Counted from the first letter of the stretch, positions 18,691 through 27,679 are shown. The stretch is 64,000 bases of DNA from Phaeacidiphilus oryzae TH49 (GCF_000744815.1 NZ_JQMQ01000005.1:4658055-4722054); one strand, 5' to 3'. Notes: generated by a model from the sequence alone, not told the origin. Made by a program: numbers and translations.

Positions 18691-20064
18691 ATGAGTCAGC
18701 TCAATCAACTCACTGACAAGTTGCGTGCTGCGCTGCCCGCGGAGGCGGTGGTCACCGATCCGGACGTGACCCGCACCTACGCGGTGGACACGGCCGCCTT
18801 CTGCGAGGCCGGCGCGCCGGCCGTGCTGGTCTTCCCGCGGACCACCGAGGACGTGCAGAACATCATGCGGACGGCGACCGAGCTGCGGGTGCCCGTCGTC
18901 CCGCAGGGCGCGCGGACGGGTCTGTCCGGCGCCGCCAACGCGGTGGACGGCTGCATCCTGCTGTCGATGGTGAAGATGGACGCCATCGAGGAGATCGACC
19001 CGGTCAACCGGATCGCGGTGGTGCAGCCCGGCGTGGTCAACGCGGTGCTGTCGCGGGCCGTCGAGGAGCACGGCCTCTACTACCCGCCGGACCCGTCCAG
19101 CTGGGAGATGTGCACCATAGGCGGCAACATCGGCACCGGCTCCGGCGGACTGTGCTGCGTCAAGTACGGGGTCACCGCCGAGTACGTCCTCGGGCTCGAC
19201 GTAGTGCTGGCCGACGGGCGGCTGCTGCACACCGGGCGCCGGACCGCCAAGGGCGTCGCCGGGTACGACCTCACCCGGCTGATCGTGGGCTCCGAGGGGA
19301 GCCTGGGGGTCGTCGTACGGGCGGTGCTGGCGCTGCGGCCCAAGCCGGCGCCGCAGCTGGCGCTGGCCGCGGAGTTCCCGGACAACGCGACGGCGGGCCG
19401 GGCGGTCTGCGAGATCATGGCGCGGGGGTTCGCGCCCTCGCTGATGGAGCTGATGGACCGGACCAGCATCCGGGCGGTCAACTCCTTCGCCTCGATGGGC
19501 CTTCCGGAGAGCACCGCCGCGCTGCTGATGGTGGCCTTCGACACCCCGGAGCCGGCGGCTGAGCTGGCCGCGGCGGCGGAGGTCTGCCGGGAGGCGGGGG
19601 CGACCGAGGTGGTCCCGGCGGAGGACCAGGCGGAGTCCGAACTGCTGCTGCAGGGACGGCGGTTGACGCTCACCGCGCTGGACGCGATGGGGACCACGAT
19701 GATCGACGACGTCGCGGTGCCGCGGTCGCGACTGGCCGAGCTGCTGGACGGGGTGGCGGAGATCGCCGACCGGTACGCGCTGACGATCGGGGTGTGCGCC
19801 CACGCGGGGGACGGCAACACCCACCCCACGGTCGTCTTCGACGGATCCGACGCGGAGGAGCGGGCGCGGGCGCAGGCGTCGTTCGACGACATCATGGCGC
19901 TGGGGCTGAAGCTGGGCGGGACGATCACCGGCGAGCACGGGGTCGGCCTGCTGAAGAAGGAGTGGCTGGCGCGGGAGATCGGCCCGGTGGGGGTGGAGCT
20001 CCAGCGCGCGATCAAGTCCGTCTTCGACCCCTTGGGCTTGCTGAACCCGGGCAAGCTGTTCTGA
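18691..20064 (+). CDS. FAD-linked oxidase, GlcD-like (2-hydroxyacid dehydrogenase)
   Basis: A 457-residue flavoprotein of the glycolate oxidase subunit D / D-lactate dehydrogenase family. The N-terminal FAD-binding (PCMH) domain shows PVVPQGARTGLSGAANA and GGNIGTGSGGLCCVKYG. The C-terminal oxidase domain ends AHAGDGNTHPTVVFD, GEHGVGLLKKEWL and DPLGLLNPGKLF. ATG 18691 follows GGGAGG at good spacing. It lies 81 bases after hppD in the same direction. No CxxC iron-sulfur partner (GlcF) is nearby. The exact 2-hydroxyacid is unknown. Confidence 0.92.
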   Translation: MSQLNQLTDKLRAALPAEAVVTDPDVTRTYAVDTAAFCEAGAPAVLVFPRTTEDVQNIMRTATELRVPVVPQGARTGLSGAANAVDGCILLSMVKMDAIEEIDPVNRIAVVQPGVVNAVLSRAVEEHGLYYPPDPSSWEMCTIGGNIGTGSGGLCCVKYGVTAEYVLGLDVVLADGRLLHTGRRTAKGVAGYDLTRLIVGSEGSLGVVVRAVLALRPKPAPQLALAAEFPDNATAGRAVCEIMARGFAPSLMELMDRTSIRAVNSFASMGLPESTAALLMVAFDTPEPAAELAAAAEVCREAGATEVVPAEDQAESELLLQGRRLTLTALDAMGTTMIDDVAVPRSRLAELLDGVAEIADRYALTIGVCAHAGDGNTHPTVVFDGSDAEERARAQASFDDIMALGLKLGGTITGEHGVGLLKKEWLAREIGPVGVELQRAIKSVFDPLGLLNPGKLF

Positions 20065-20089
20065 TTCAGCCCCGGCCCCGCTCACGCGC

Positions 20090-20279
20090 CCCGGGCGCAG
20101 CGCCGCAGGCGCAAGTAGGGGGCGCGGGGAACTGCGCGCCCAGGCATCTACGGCGCCGCAACCGGCAACGGCGTGGGGGAGGGTTGCAACCCGGACTCCG
20201 CTGCCGAGTGCGGCAGAGTGCGGCGCCGGCCGCTCAGTTCCCCGCGCCCCTTGCCTGCGCCTGCGGCGCTACGCCCGGG
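20090..20279. repeat. Pair of 45-bp inverted repeats between convergent genes
   Basis: The left arm (20090-20134) and right arm (20235-20279) are about 90% identical when one is reversed, enclosing 100 bases. Both carry GCGCGGGGAACTG (or its complement) and GCGCCGCAGGCGC. GGGGCGCGGGGAACTGCGCG-type words are, from memory, common dispersed intergenic repeats in Streptomyces. It may act as a bidirectional terminator for the two convergent genes. Confidence 0.85.
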
Positions 20280-20287
20280 GGGGTGGC

Positions 20288-20806
20288 CTACTGCTCGTAG
20301 CGGGAGACCAGCGGGGGGTGGCCGTTCCAGGTGACGAAGAGGGAGGAGTCGGAGGAGCCCTGCTGGAAGTCGACCCGGAACCACTCCGCGGAGCGGTAGA
20401 CATGCATGGACCAGCCCGCGTTCGGCACCGCCGAGACCACGCTCGCCGACGAGGCCCCGAGCGAGACGGCGACCCGCCCGCCCCGCAGCTGGTAGCTCTT
20501 GACGGATCCGGAGTCGCTCGGGCTCGCACTCGGCCGCGCGGAGGCGGGCGCGGAAGAGGGCGCCGCCTTGTGCGTCGCCGTCCGCGAGGACTCCGGCGCG
20601 GGCCGCCGCACCGCCTCGCCGACCGCCGGCGGCAGTGTGCTCTCGCTCGGCGAGCCGGACGGCAGCGCCACCGCCGCGGCCCCCGTCCCCGGGTCCCGCA
20701 GGACGCTGTGCACGCCCAGCCAGGACAGTGAGACGGCGGCTCCCGTGGCCACCGCCCACGCTCCTCCGCGGACCAGTCCTCTGCGCATGGCGTCCCATCG
20801 TGCCAT
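20288..20806 (-). CDS. Small exported or membrane-anchored protein of unknown function
   Basis: A 172-residue product I do not recognise. It starts MARWDAMRRGLVRGG, has a hydrophobic segment (AWAVATGAAVSLSWLGVHSVL) that could be a signal peptide or anchor, then a Ser/Pro/Ala-rich linker. It ends in a compact C-terminal part with Trp and Tyr (SMHVYRSAEWFRVDFQQG, LFVTWNGHPPLVSRYEQ). ATG 20788 is an alternative start. It is divergent from the two-component system and could be a sensor accessory or be regulated by it; that is a guess from position only. Confidence 0.7.
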   Translation of the reverse strand: MARWDAMRRGLVRGGAWAVATGAAVSLSWLGVHSVLRDPGTGAAAVALPSGSPSESTLPPAVGEAVRRPAPESSRTATHKAAPSSAPASARPSASPSDSGSVKSYQLRGGRVAVSLGASSASVVSAVPNAGWSMHVYRSAEWFRVDFQQGSSDSSLFVTWNGHPPLVSRYEQ

Positions 20807-20839
20807 GCCGCGCCCGACCAGGCGCTCCCGTCCGCCGTG

Positions 20840-20845
20840 TACCGT
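20840..20845 (+). promoter_or_regulatory. -10 box of a leaderless promoter
   Basis: TACCGT lies eight bases before ATG 20854, with no ribosome-binding site between them, suggesting a leaderless mRNA for the response regulator. Confidence 0.45.
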
Positions 20846-20853
20846 GACGCCCC

Positions 20854-21570
20854 ATGGCAACCGTGCTAGTGGTCGAGGACGATCCGTTCGTCCGTTCCGC
20901 CCTGATCCGGCATCTGACCGACACCGGCCACGCCGTACGCAGCGTCGGGACCGCGCTGGAGGCGCTGCGCGAGGTCTCCCGGATCGGCTGCGACGTGGTG
21001 ATCCTCGACCTCGGCCTGCCGGACCTGGACGGGGCCGAGGCGCTGAAGATGATCCGCGGGGTCACCGATGTCCCGGTGATCATATCCACCGCCCGGGACG
21101 ACGAGGCCGAGATCGTCAAGCTGCTCAACGACGGCGCCGACGACTACCTGGTCAAGCCGTTCTCCGGGGACCACCTCAGCGCCCGGATGGGCGCCGTGCT
21201 GCGCCGCGCCGGCGCCGCCGCGGCCGGCGGCCAGCCGAACGGCACCGTCCTCGCCGTCGGCGGCCTGCGCATCGACGTCCAGCGCCGGGAGGCCGCCCTG
21301 GACGGCGAGCAGCTCGACCTGACCAGGCGCGAGTTCGACCTGCTGGCCTTCCTCGCCGCCCGCCCCGGAGTGGTGGTGCCCCGCCGCGAGCTCCTCGCCG
21401 AGGTCTGGCGCCAGCCGTACGGCGGGGACCAGACCATCGACGTCCACCTCTCCTGGCTGCGCCGGAAGCTCGGCGAGACGGCCTCCCGCCCGCGCTACCT
21501 CCACACCGTGCGGGGGGTCGGGGTGCGGCTGGACGACCCGGCGGCGCCGGCACCGGGGGCCGGCGCGTGA
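20854..21570 (+). CDS. Two-component response regulator, OmpR family
   Basis: A 238-residue regulator. The receiver domain has the acidic pair in VVEDDPFV, the phospho-acceptor Asp in VVILDLGLPDLDG, Thr in IISTARDD and Lys in LVKPFSG. The C-terminal OmpR/PhoB winged helix reads LTRREFDLLAFLAARPGVVVPRRELLAEVW and ends YLHTVRGVGVRL. Its stop overlaps the GTG of the kinase gene by four bases, so the pair is co-translated. Target genes are not evident. Confidence 0.95.
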   Translation: MATVLVVEDDPFVRSALIRHLTDTGHAVRSVGTALEALREVSRIGCDVVILDLGLPDLDGAEALKMIRGVTDVPVIISTARDDEAEIVKLLNDGADDYLVKPFSGDHLSARMGAVLRRAGAAAAGGQPNGTVLAVGGLRIDVQRREAALDGEQLDLTRREFDLLAFLAARPGVVVPRRELLAEVWRQPYGGDQTIDVHLSWLRRKLGETASRPRYLHTVRGVGVRLDDPAAPAPGAGA

Positions 21571-23081
21571 GATGGGCCCTGGTCCGGGTCTCCGTGGCGG
21601 TGACCACGATGGTGGCCCTGGCCTTCCTCGTCCCGCTCGGCCTGATGGTCCGGGAGACCGCCCGCGACCGCGCGTACACCGAGGCCGAGCGGCAGGCCGC
21701 CGCGATCGGCCCGGCACTCGCCATCACCACCGACCCGGCCTCCCTCCAGCGGGCCGTCGCCAGCACCGAGGACGGCTCAGACGGGCTGGCCGTGCACATC
21801 CCGGCCTCGGCGGGGAGTTCCGGCCGGGCCGCCGACATCGGCCACCCGCGGGCCGGCGCCGACCAGATCGCGGCCGCCGAGCGGACCGGGGACTCGGTAC
21901 GGGTGCCGGTGCGCGGCGGGCTCGCCTACCTCCAGCCGATCGCGGTCGGCGGCGGCGGGGTCGCGGTGATCGAGGTGTTCATCCCGAACGCGGCCCAGAC
22001 GCAGGGCGTGGTGACCGCCTGGGTGGTGCTCACCGGGGTCGCGCTGGCGCTGGTGCTGATCTCGGTCGCGGTCGCCGACCGCCTGGGCACCCGGATCGTC
22101 GGCTCGGCCCGCCGGCTGTCCGACGCGGCGCGCGCCCTCGGCGAGGGCGACCTGGCGGTGCGGGTACCGGAGGAGGAACCCGGCACCCCGCCCGAACTGC
22201 GGGACGCCGCCGGAGCGTTCAACAGCATGGCCGGACGCGTCGTGGAACTGCTGGCCGCGGAGCGGGAGTTGGCGGCGGACCTGTCACATCGGCTGCGCAC
22301 CCCGCTGACCGTGCTGCGGCTGAACGCCGCCTCGCTGGGCGGCGGGGTCGCCGCGGAGCAGACCCGGCACGCGGTCGAGCAGCTGGAGGGCGAGGTGGAC
22401 CGGATCATCCGCACCGCGCGGGAGCGCAGCCGCAGCCTGGCCGGCCTGAACGGAACGGCCGGCGGCGGCGAGGGCGGCGGGCCCGCCGGAGCGGCCGGGC
22501 CGGCCGGAGCGGCCCCGGTGCCGGCCGGGCGGTGCGACGCGGCGGAGGTGATCCGCGAGCGGGCCGGGTTCTGGTCGGCGCTGGCCGAGGACGAGGGCCG
22601 GCAGTGGCGTCTGGCCGGGGCCGACCGGCCGTGCGCGGTGCCGGTGCCGGCGTCCGAGCTGACCGCGGCGCTGGACGCGCTGCTGGGCAACGTCTTCCGG
22701 CACACCCCGGTCGGGACGGCGTACGCGGTGGACGTCCATCCGACCGACGACGGGGTGATCGTGCTGGTCTCGGACGCCGGGCCGGGGATACCGGACCCGG
22801 AGGCGGCGCTGCGGCGCGGCCACGGGGACGGCGGGGCCGGGTCGACCGGGCTCGGCCTGGACATCGTGCGGCGGGTCGCCGAGAGCACGGGCGGCGAGGT
22901 CGGGGTCGGCCGCAGCGTCCTCGGCGGGGCGGAGGTCCGGATGCGCCTGCAGACCGCGCGCACCGTCGGGGTGCCCCGGCGGGCACGCCGGGCCGCCCGG
23001 GCGGGGGGCTCCCTTAAACGTGGCCTAAAGGGAGGCTACGCCTCCCTGAGCAGGGGGGCCGGGGGCTCCCGGCGGCGGTAG
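21567..23081 (+). CDS. Sensor histidine kinase
   Basis: A 504-residue membrane kinase. Helix 1 is near residues 9-28, an extracytoplasmic sensor of about 125 residues follows, then helix 2 (VVTAWVVLTGVALALVLISVAVA), a HAMP region, and the H-box with phospho-His in ADLSHRLRTPLTVLRL. The ATPase domain has N in LLGNVFRHTPVG, DAGPGIP and TGLGLDIV. GTG 21567 overlaps the regulator stop. The last 25 residues are Arg/Gly-rich and read through a hairpin (23029-23047), which suggests the C-terminus runs into terminator DNA. Confidence 0.93.
   Translation: MRWALVRVSVAVTTMVALAFLVPLGLMVRETARDRAYTEAERQAAAIGPALAITTDPASLQRAVASTEDGSDGLAVHIPASAGSSGRAADIGHPRAGADQIAAAERTGDSVRVPVRGGLAYLQPIAVGGGGVAVIEVFIPNAAQTQGVVTAWVVLTGVALALVLISVAVADRLGTRIVGSARRLSDAARALGEGDLAVRVPEEEPGTPPELRDAAGAFNSMAGRVVELLAAERELAADLSHRLRTPLTVLRLNAASLGGGVAAEQTRHAVEQLEGEVDRIIRTARERSRSLAGLNGTAGGGEGGGPAGAAGPAGAAPVPAGRCDAAEVIRERAGFWSALAEDEGRQWRLAGADRPCAVPVPASELTAALDALLGNVFRHTPVGTAYAVDVHPTDDGVIVLVSDAGPGIPDPEAALRRGHGDGGAGSTGLGLDIVRRVAESTGGEVGVGRSVLGGAEVRMRLQTARTVGVPRRARRAARAGGSLKRGLKGGYASLSRGAGGSRRR
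23029..23047 (+). terminator. Hairpin overlapping the kinase C-terminus
   Basis: AGGGAGGC-TAC-GCCTCCCT is a perfect 8-bp stem with a 3-base loop, preceded by TAAA. It lies 35 bases before the kinase stop codon and probably ends the two-component transcript or is a dispersed repeat. Confidence 0.55.
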
Positions 23082-23174
23082 CGTCTCTCGCGGCCGGACC
23101 GAGACGCGGGCCCCACCCCGCCTCGGGTCCCCCACTCCGGCCCCCAGTCGAGCACCGTGGAGGTACCCCCCGCA

Positions 23175-24683
23175 ATGACCCCCCACCAGCGCACCCCCGG
23201 TCACCGCCGCCGCTCCCGCCGCAAGGCGGTGATCGGCGCGACCGTCGCCTCCGCCGCGGTCGTCGGCGGGACCGTGATCGCCGTCGCGAGCAATGCCAGC
23301 GCCGCCACGGTGGGTGCGAGCTATCAGACCACCAGCAGCTGGGATGCCGGCTACAGCGCGCAGTACACGATCGCCAACACCTCGTCGAGCACCCTCGACG
23401 GCTGGACGCTGACCTTCACCCTGCCCTCCGGGGACCGGATCAGCTCGCTCTGGAACGGCAGCTACACCGTCAGCGGCCAGACCGTCACGGTCAAGCCGGC
23501 GAGCTGGAACAGCAGCGTCCCCGCCGGATCCTCGGTCGAGGTCGGCTTCGTCGCCGACGGCGCCGACCCGACCGCGCCGAGCGCCTGCACGGTCAACGGC
23601 ACCAGCTGCACCGCCGGCGGCGGGAGCGGCGGGAGCGGCGGGAGTCCCAGCACCGCCCCCAGCGTCAGTGCGAGCGCCGCTCCCAGTGCCCCGGCGAGTG
23701 CGAGCCCCAGCGCCGGTACGAGTGGCGGTGCCACCGCCGGCGCGTCCGCGAGCGGCCCGGCCTCCGCCGGCAGCGGCAGCGGGACGGACGCCGGTTTCTC
23801 GCCCTACGTGGACACCTCGCTCTACCCGCCGTTCAGCCTGACGGACGCTCAGAAGGCCGCCGGTGTGAAGGACTTCAACCTCGCCTTCGTCACCGCGGGC
23901 GGCGGCTGCACCCCCGAGTGGGGCGGTGTCACCGCCCTCGGCAGTGACAGCGTGGCGAGCCAGATCGGCGCCCTCCGCTCGGCCGGCGGCGACGTGCGGG
24001 TCTCCTTCGGCGGGGCCAACGGCACCGAGCTGGGCGACTCCTGCTCCTCCGCCGGCACCCTGCAGGCCGCGTACCAGAAGGTGATCGACGCCTACAAGCT
24101 GACCAAGGTCGACTTCGACATCGAGGGCGCCGCCCTCTCCAACACCGCCGACATCACCAAGCGCGACCAGGCGATAGCCGGCCTGCAGAAGGCGAACCCG
24201 GGGCTGGAGGTCTCCTACACCCTGCCGGTGCTGCCCACCGGCCTCACCCAGGCCGGGGTGGACCTCCTCACCGACGCCAAGAAGCAGGGGGTGGCCGTCT
24301 CCGCGGTCAACGTCATGGCCATGGACTACGGGGACAGCGCGGCGCCCAGCCCCTCCGGCAAGATGGGCCAGTACGCGATCGACTCGGCCACCGCCACCCA
24401 GGCCCAGGTGAAGAGCGTCTTCGGCTACGACGACGCGACCGCCTGGAAGCACGTCGCGGTCACCCCGATGATCGGCGTCAACGACACCAGCGACGAGGTC
24501 TTCACCGTCTCGGACGCCGCCCAGCTGGCGAGCTTCGCCAAGAGCAAGGGCCTGGCCTGGCTCTCCATGTGGTCTGCCACCCGCGACAAGCAGTGCGCCG
24601 GCGGCGCCCAGTCCTACGCCGACGCCACCTGCAGCTCGGTCACCCAGAGCCAGTGGGACTTCAGCAAGGCACTCAACGGCTGA
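23175..24683 (+). CDS. Secreted GH18 chitinase with CBM2
   Basis: Predicted extracellular chitinase, 502 residues. A twin-Arg-like basic n-region and hydrophobic stretch end at ASA-ATVGASYQ (cleavage near residue 44). A carbohydrate-binding module of the CBM2 type follows (SWDAGYSAQYTIANTSSS, LDGWTLTFTLPSG, VPAGSSVEVGF), then a Ser/Ala/Pro linker (about 150-215), then the GH18 domain (YVDTSLYPPFSL, FVTAGGGCTPEWGG). The catalytic motif is VDFDIEG, with the acid Glu present. ATG 23175 follows GGAGG; GTG 23157 is an upstream alternative. No DasR-like box is visible upstream. Confidence 0.92.
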   Translation: MTPHQRTPGHRRRSRRKAVIGATVASAAVVGGTVIAVASNASAATVGASYQTTSSWDAGYSAQYTIANTSSSTLDGWTLTFTLPSGDRISSLWNGSYTVSGQTVTVKPASWNSSVPAGSSVEVGFVADGADPTAPSACTVNGTSCTAGGGSGGSGGSPSTAPSVSASAAPSAPASASPSAGTSGGATAGASASGPASAGSGSGTDAGFSPYVDTSLYPPFSLTDAQKAAGVKDFNLAFVTAGGGCTPEWGGVTALGSDSVASQIGALRSAGGDVRVSFGGANGTELGDSCSSAGTLQAAYQKVIDAYKLTKVDFDIEGAALSNTADITKRDQAIAGLQKANPGLEVSYTLPVLPTGLTQAGVDLLTDAKKQGVAVSAVNVMAMDYGDSAAPSPSGKMGQYAIDSATATQAQVKSVFGYDDATAWKHVAVTPMIGVNDTSDEVFTVSDAAQLASFAKSKGLAWLSMWSATRDKQCAGGAQSYADATCSSVTQSQWDFSKALNG

Positions 24684-24752
24684 GCCCGCTCCCGGACGCG
24701 GCCGGTCCCCCGTAGCCCGTGGGTCCCCACGGCGGGGCCGCCGCCGCGACCC

Positions 24753-24783
24753 GGCCCCCGCCGCCCTGCCCGCGGCGGGGGCC
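24753..24783 (+). terminator. Hairpin terminator after the CBM2 chitinase
   Basis: GGCCCCCGCCG pairs with CGGCGGGGGCC: an 11-bp stem with a 9-base loop, 70 bases past the chitinase stop. A smaller CCGTGGG/CCCACGG hairpin lies just upstream. Confidence 0.6.
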
Positions 24784-24974
24784 GTGGCCTCTGCGCGTCC
24801 CTCCGCGGCCCTCCGCGTCCTCGCCGGGTGCCGGAGGACCGCTCCCGCCGCCCGGCGTTCCGCTTCCCGACGCCTCCCGGCCGGTGCGCCGCCATCCGCC
24901 CGCTGGAATGATGGACGCGGATGCGGAACGACATCGGTTAGGGTCACGCAGGGTCGGCGAAGAGGAGAGTTTGC

Positions 24975-26519
24975 GTGACGGTCCTGAAGTGGGGCGAGGC
25001 CGGAGACGAGACCCAGGGGGAGGGCTCCGGCGGGGGGGACGGGCAGCCGCAGCCGCGGCCGGACCGCGGCCGGCCGGACGGCGGGCCGAGCCCGGCCGCC
25101 CGGCTGCTGGCACCGCTGCTGGCACCCGTGGCCGAGATCAGGAACGCCCTCCGGGACGCGCCCCGGCGGGCCACCCTGCGGGCGGCCGGCATCGCCGTGC
25201 TCTCGCTCCTCGCCTATTTCCTCGTCCGGCACCTGGTCAAGGTGTCCATGGTCGACATGGTGGTGTACCGCGCCGAGGGCAGCGCCGTGAAGAACGGCCA
25301 GGACCTCTACGACATGCGGGTCACCCAGTGGAACCTGCCCGCCACCTACCCGCCGTTCGCCGCCCTCCTCTTCACGCCGACCGCCTGGCTGCCGATCCCG
25401 CTGTTGAGGGTCCTGGTGACCGGCGCGAACGTGCTGCTGCTGGGCGGCTTCTCGTTCCTCTCCACCCGGCTCGCCGACTGGCCCCGGCGCGAGCTGCGGC
25501 CCGTCGCCGTGCTGCTCGCCGCCGGCCTCGGCGTCTGGCTGGAGCCGATCTGGACCACCTTCCGCTACGGCCAGGTCAATCTGATCATCGGCTGCCTGGT
25601 GCTGTGGGACCTCACCCGCCCGGACGGCCACCGCGGCAAGGGCATCGGCATCGGCATCGCCGCCGGGCTCAAGCTCACCCCGGGGCTGTTCGCCGTCTGG
25701 CTGCTGCTCACCGGCCGGGTCCGGGCGGCCTGCACGGCCGCCGCCACCGGGGTCGGCACCATGCTGGTCGGCTGGCTGCTGCTGCCGAGGGCCTCGCTCT
25801 CCTTCTGGACCAAGGACATCTTCGACACCAGCCGGGTCGGCAAGGTCTGGATCGTCGACAACCAGTCGATCCGCGGTGTCGTCTGCCGCTTCCTCCACAC
25901 CACCGAGCCCGGCACGGCGGGGCTGGTCGCCGCCGCCTGCTGCGGGGTGCTCGGCCTCGGCGTCGCGGTCGGCTGGTCGCGGTACGGGGCGCGGCTGCGC
26001 AGCGCGCGCGGGGAGGCGTGGGGGGCCATCGCCTGCGCCGTCACCGCGCTGCTGATCTCGCCGATCAGCTGGTCGCACCACTGGGTGTGGGTGCTGCCGA
26101 TGATCGTGCTGCTGATGTCCGAGGCGGCCCGGGAGGCCCGGGCGCCGGAGGCCGTCCGGCACCTCCGGTGGCGGGTGGCGACCGGGCTGGCCATCGCCGC
26201 CTGCGTCAGCTTCTGCCTGTGGATAGTGCCGCGAAAGGGCGACCTGGACCTCCACCAGAAGCTCTGGGAGCAGCCGTTCACGGCCGTCTACCCGCTGGTC
26301 GGCCTGGCCTTCCTGCTGCTCGCCGGGGAGCTGCTGCGGCGCGAGCTGCGCCGGGTGCGCGGACCGTGGCCGGGCCGGCCGCTGCTGCCGCATCCGCGGG
26401 CGAACGCGGCCGCCGCCGGGCCGGCCGGGCCGGATCGGACGGGGCGAGCGGATCAGGCGGAGCAGGCGGAGCAAGCGGCTCAGGCGGATCAGATGGAGAA
26501 GTCCCCGCCGTCGTCGTAA
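24975..26519 (+). CDS. GT87-family (DUF2029) membrane glycosyltransferase
   Basis: A 514-residue polytopic protein resembling polyprenyl-phosphate-mannose-dependent alpha-(1,2)-mannosyltransferases. About 70 hydrophilic residues precede the first helix. Typical features are VSMVDMVVYRAEG with an Asp in the first periplasmic loop, TYPPFAALLFTP, RYGQVNLIIGCLVLWDL and SHHWVWVLPM. Around ten helices are visible. GTG 24975 follows AGAGGAGAG. The C-terminus is a run of short DQAEQ-type repeats and overlaps a convergent gene by 31 bases. The acceptor glycan is unknown. Confidence 0.85.
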   Translation: MTVLKWGEAGDETQGEGSGGGDGQPQPRPDRGRPDGGPSPAARLLAPLLAPVAEIRNALRDAPRRATLRAAGIAVLSLLAYFLVRHLVKVSMVDMVVYRAEGSAVKNGQDLYDMRVTQWNLPATYPPFAALLFTPTAWLPIPLLRVLVTGANVLLLGGFSFLSTRLADWPRRELRPVAVLLAAGLGVWLEPIWTTFRYGQVNLIIGCLVLWDLTRPDGHRGKGIGIGIAAGLKLTPGLFAVWLLLTGRVRAACTAAATGVGTMLVGWLLLPRASLSFWTKDIFDTSRVGKVWIVDNQSIRGVVCRFLHTTEPGTAGLVAAACCGVLGLGVAVGWSRYGARLRSARGEAWGAIACAVTALLISPISWSHHWVWVLPMIVLLMSEAAREARAPEAVRHLRWRVATGLAIAACVSFCLWIVPRKGDLDLHQKLWEQPFTAVYPLVGLAFLLLAGELLRRELRRVRGPWPGRPLLPHPRANAAAAGPAGPDRTGRADQAEQAEQAAQADQMEKSPPSS

Positions 26520-27007
26520 CCCTGGTCGTCGTAGCCGCCCTGGTCCTGGTCCTCGTAGCCGTCGAAGAAGCCCCCGGCGTCCGGGTTCACGCCCTCGGTG
26601 TTCTCGACGTAGGTGTTGTTCTCGACGATCTCGGGGCGGCGGTCGTCGTCGTCCAGCATCTCGTTCAGCAGCGCGCCGCCGACCAGCCCGGCCACCCCCG
26701 CGCCGACCACCGCTCCGGTGCTGTGGCCGTGGCGCTGGTGCGGGTAGTCGCCGCCCGGGTAGCCGTAGCCCTGCGGGTAGCCGCCGCCGTAGCCCTGCTG
26801 GCCGCCGTAGCCCTGCTGGACGCCCGGGCCGGCCTGCGGGTAGCCGTTGGGGGCGGCGCCCTGCGGCAGGTAGTACGGCGGCTGGGCGCTCTGCACCCGC
26901 TGGCCGCAGGCCACGCAGGTCTGGATCGGACGGGGCACGCCCCACTGCGGAACCCACGTCACCGTCGTCGAGCCCGGGCCGTGTGACGGATCGAAGAAGC
27001 AGGTCAT
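26489..27007 (-). CDS. Gly/Tyr-rich protein with N-terminal CxxC motif, unknown function
   Basis: A 172-residue protein without a family I can name. The N-terminus reads MTCFFDPSHGPGSTTVTWVP and has a CVACGQ knuckle near residue 31. The middle is a YGG/YPQG-rich low-complexity region. A Gly-rich helix (AVVGAGVAGLVGGALLNEML) and an Asp-rich tail (DDDDRRPEIVENNTYVENTEG) follow. ATG 27007 has GGAGGT five bases upstream, which decides the start. The last 31 bases overlap the 3' end of the convergent GT87-like gene. Confidence 0.75.
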   Translation of the reverse strand: MTCFFDPSHGPGSTTVTWVPQWGVPRPIQTCVACGQRVQSAQPPYYLPQGAAPNGYPQAGPGVQQGYGGQQGYGGGYPQGYGYPGGDYPHQRHGHSTGAVVGAGVAGLVGGALLNEMLDDDDRRPEIVENNTYVENTEGVNPDAGGFFDGYEDQDQGGYDDQGYDDGGDFSI

Positions 27008-27136
27008 GGCGTACCTCCACATTCGGTGCTACGTCGCGATCCTGACCGATCCGGGGGGTGAAGTCCAGGCGGCCTGGCAGCGGCGGAGGTTGACTGTGCG
27101 TCAATTCACGTGCGGAGAACTCACCCCGACGAGCGA

Positions 27137-27568
27137 TCAGTACTCGGTGAGGAGCTCGGCCAGCTCGCGATCCAGGTCCAGCGACTGGTGCTCCCGGCCC
27201 GACGGGATCAGGCGAAGGGCCTTCTCCAGCCACTCCGCGACCGGTTCGGCCGGAGCCTCCAGCAGCGCGTCGCCGGCCGGGGAGCTCAGCGCCAGGCAGA
27301 TCAGCCCGCGCCGGCCGGAGCGGGTCGGCCAGACCCGCACGTCCCCGTGGCCGCAGGCCCGGAAGACCCCCTCGATCAGCAGCTCCCGGGAGAAGACCCA
27401 GTGCACCGGGGAGTCCGAGCCGAGGTGGAAGGTGAAGTGCACCGCGTACGGATCGTCCGTGCGGTAGGAGAGCAGCGCCGGCACCGGCACGCTGTCCTCC
27501 GGCGACAGCACCAGCTGCACCTCGAGCTCCTGCTCCACCACGTTCTTCATCGGCGGGTGCTTGGGCAT
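27137..27568 (-). CDS. ssgG: SsgA-like sporulation/cell division protein, probably SsgG
   Basis: A 143-residue SsgA-like protein, a family restricted to sporulating actinomycetes that guides septum placement. It shows the expected ALLSYRTDDPYAVHFTFHLG, WVFSRELLIEGVF, GHGDVRVWPTR and DRELAELL. The name SsgG comes from memory of genome position (between hppD and pncB in S. coelicolor) as well as family. The start ATG 27568 (MPKHPPMKNVVEQ) has GAGGAG upstream; a longer frame is Gly/Arg-rich and unlikely. It is divergent from an RDD protein gene, with a palindrome in the shared promoter region. Confidence 0.88.
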   Translation of the reverse strand: MPKHPPMKNVVEQELEVQLVLSPEDSVPVPALLSYRTDDPYAVHFTFHLGSDSPVHWVFSRELLIEGVFRACGHGDVRVWPTRSGRRGLICLALSSPAGDALLEAPAEPVAEWLEKALRLIPSGREHQSLDLDRELAELLTEY

Positions 27569-27679
27569 CGCCGGGCTCCTCTCTGTACCGGCCCCGGGCC
27601 CCTGCGGTCCCCCGGGGCCACCGCCACGCCTCCGTCGCAAGGAGAGAGCGGGCCCGGTGGAGGCTCTTACACCGGTTTC

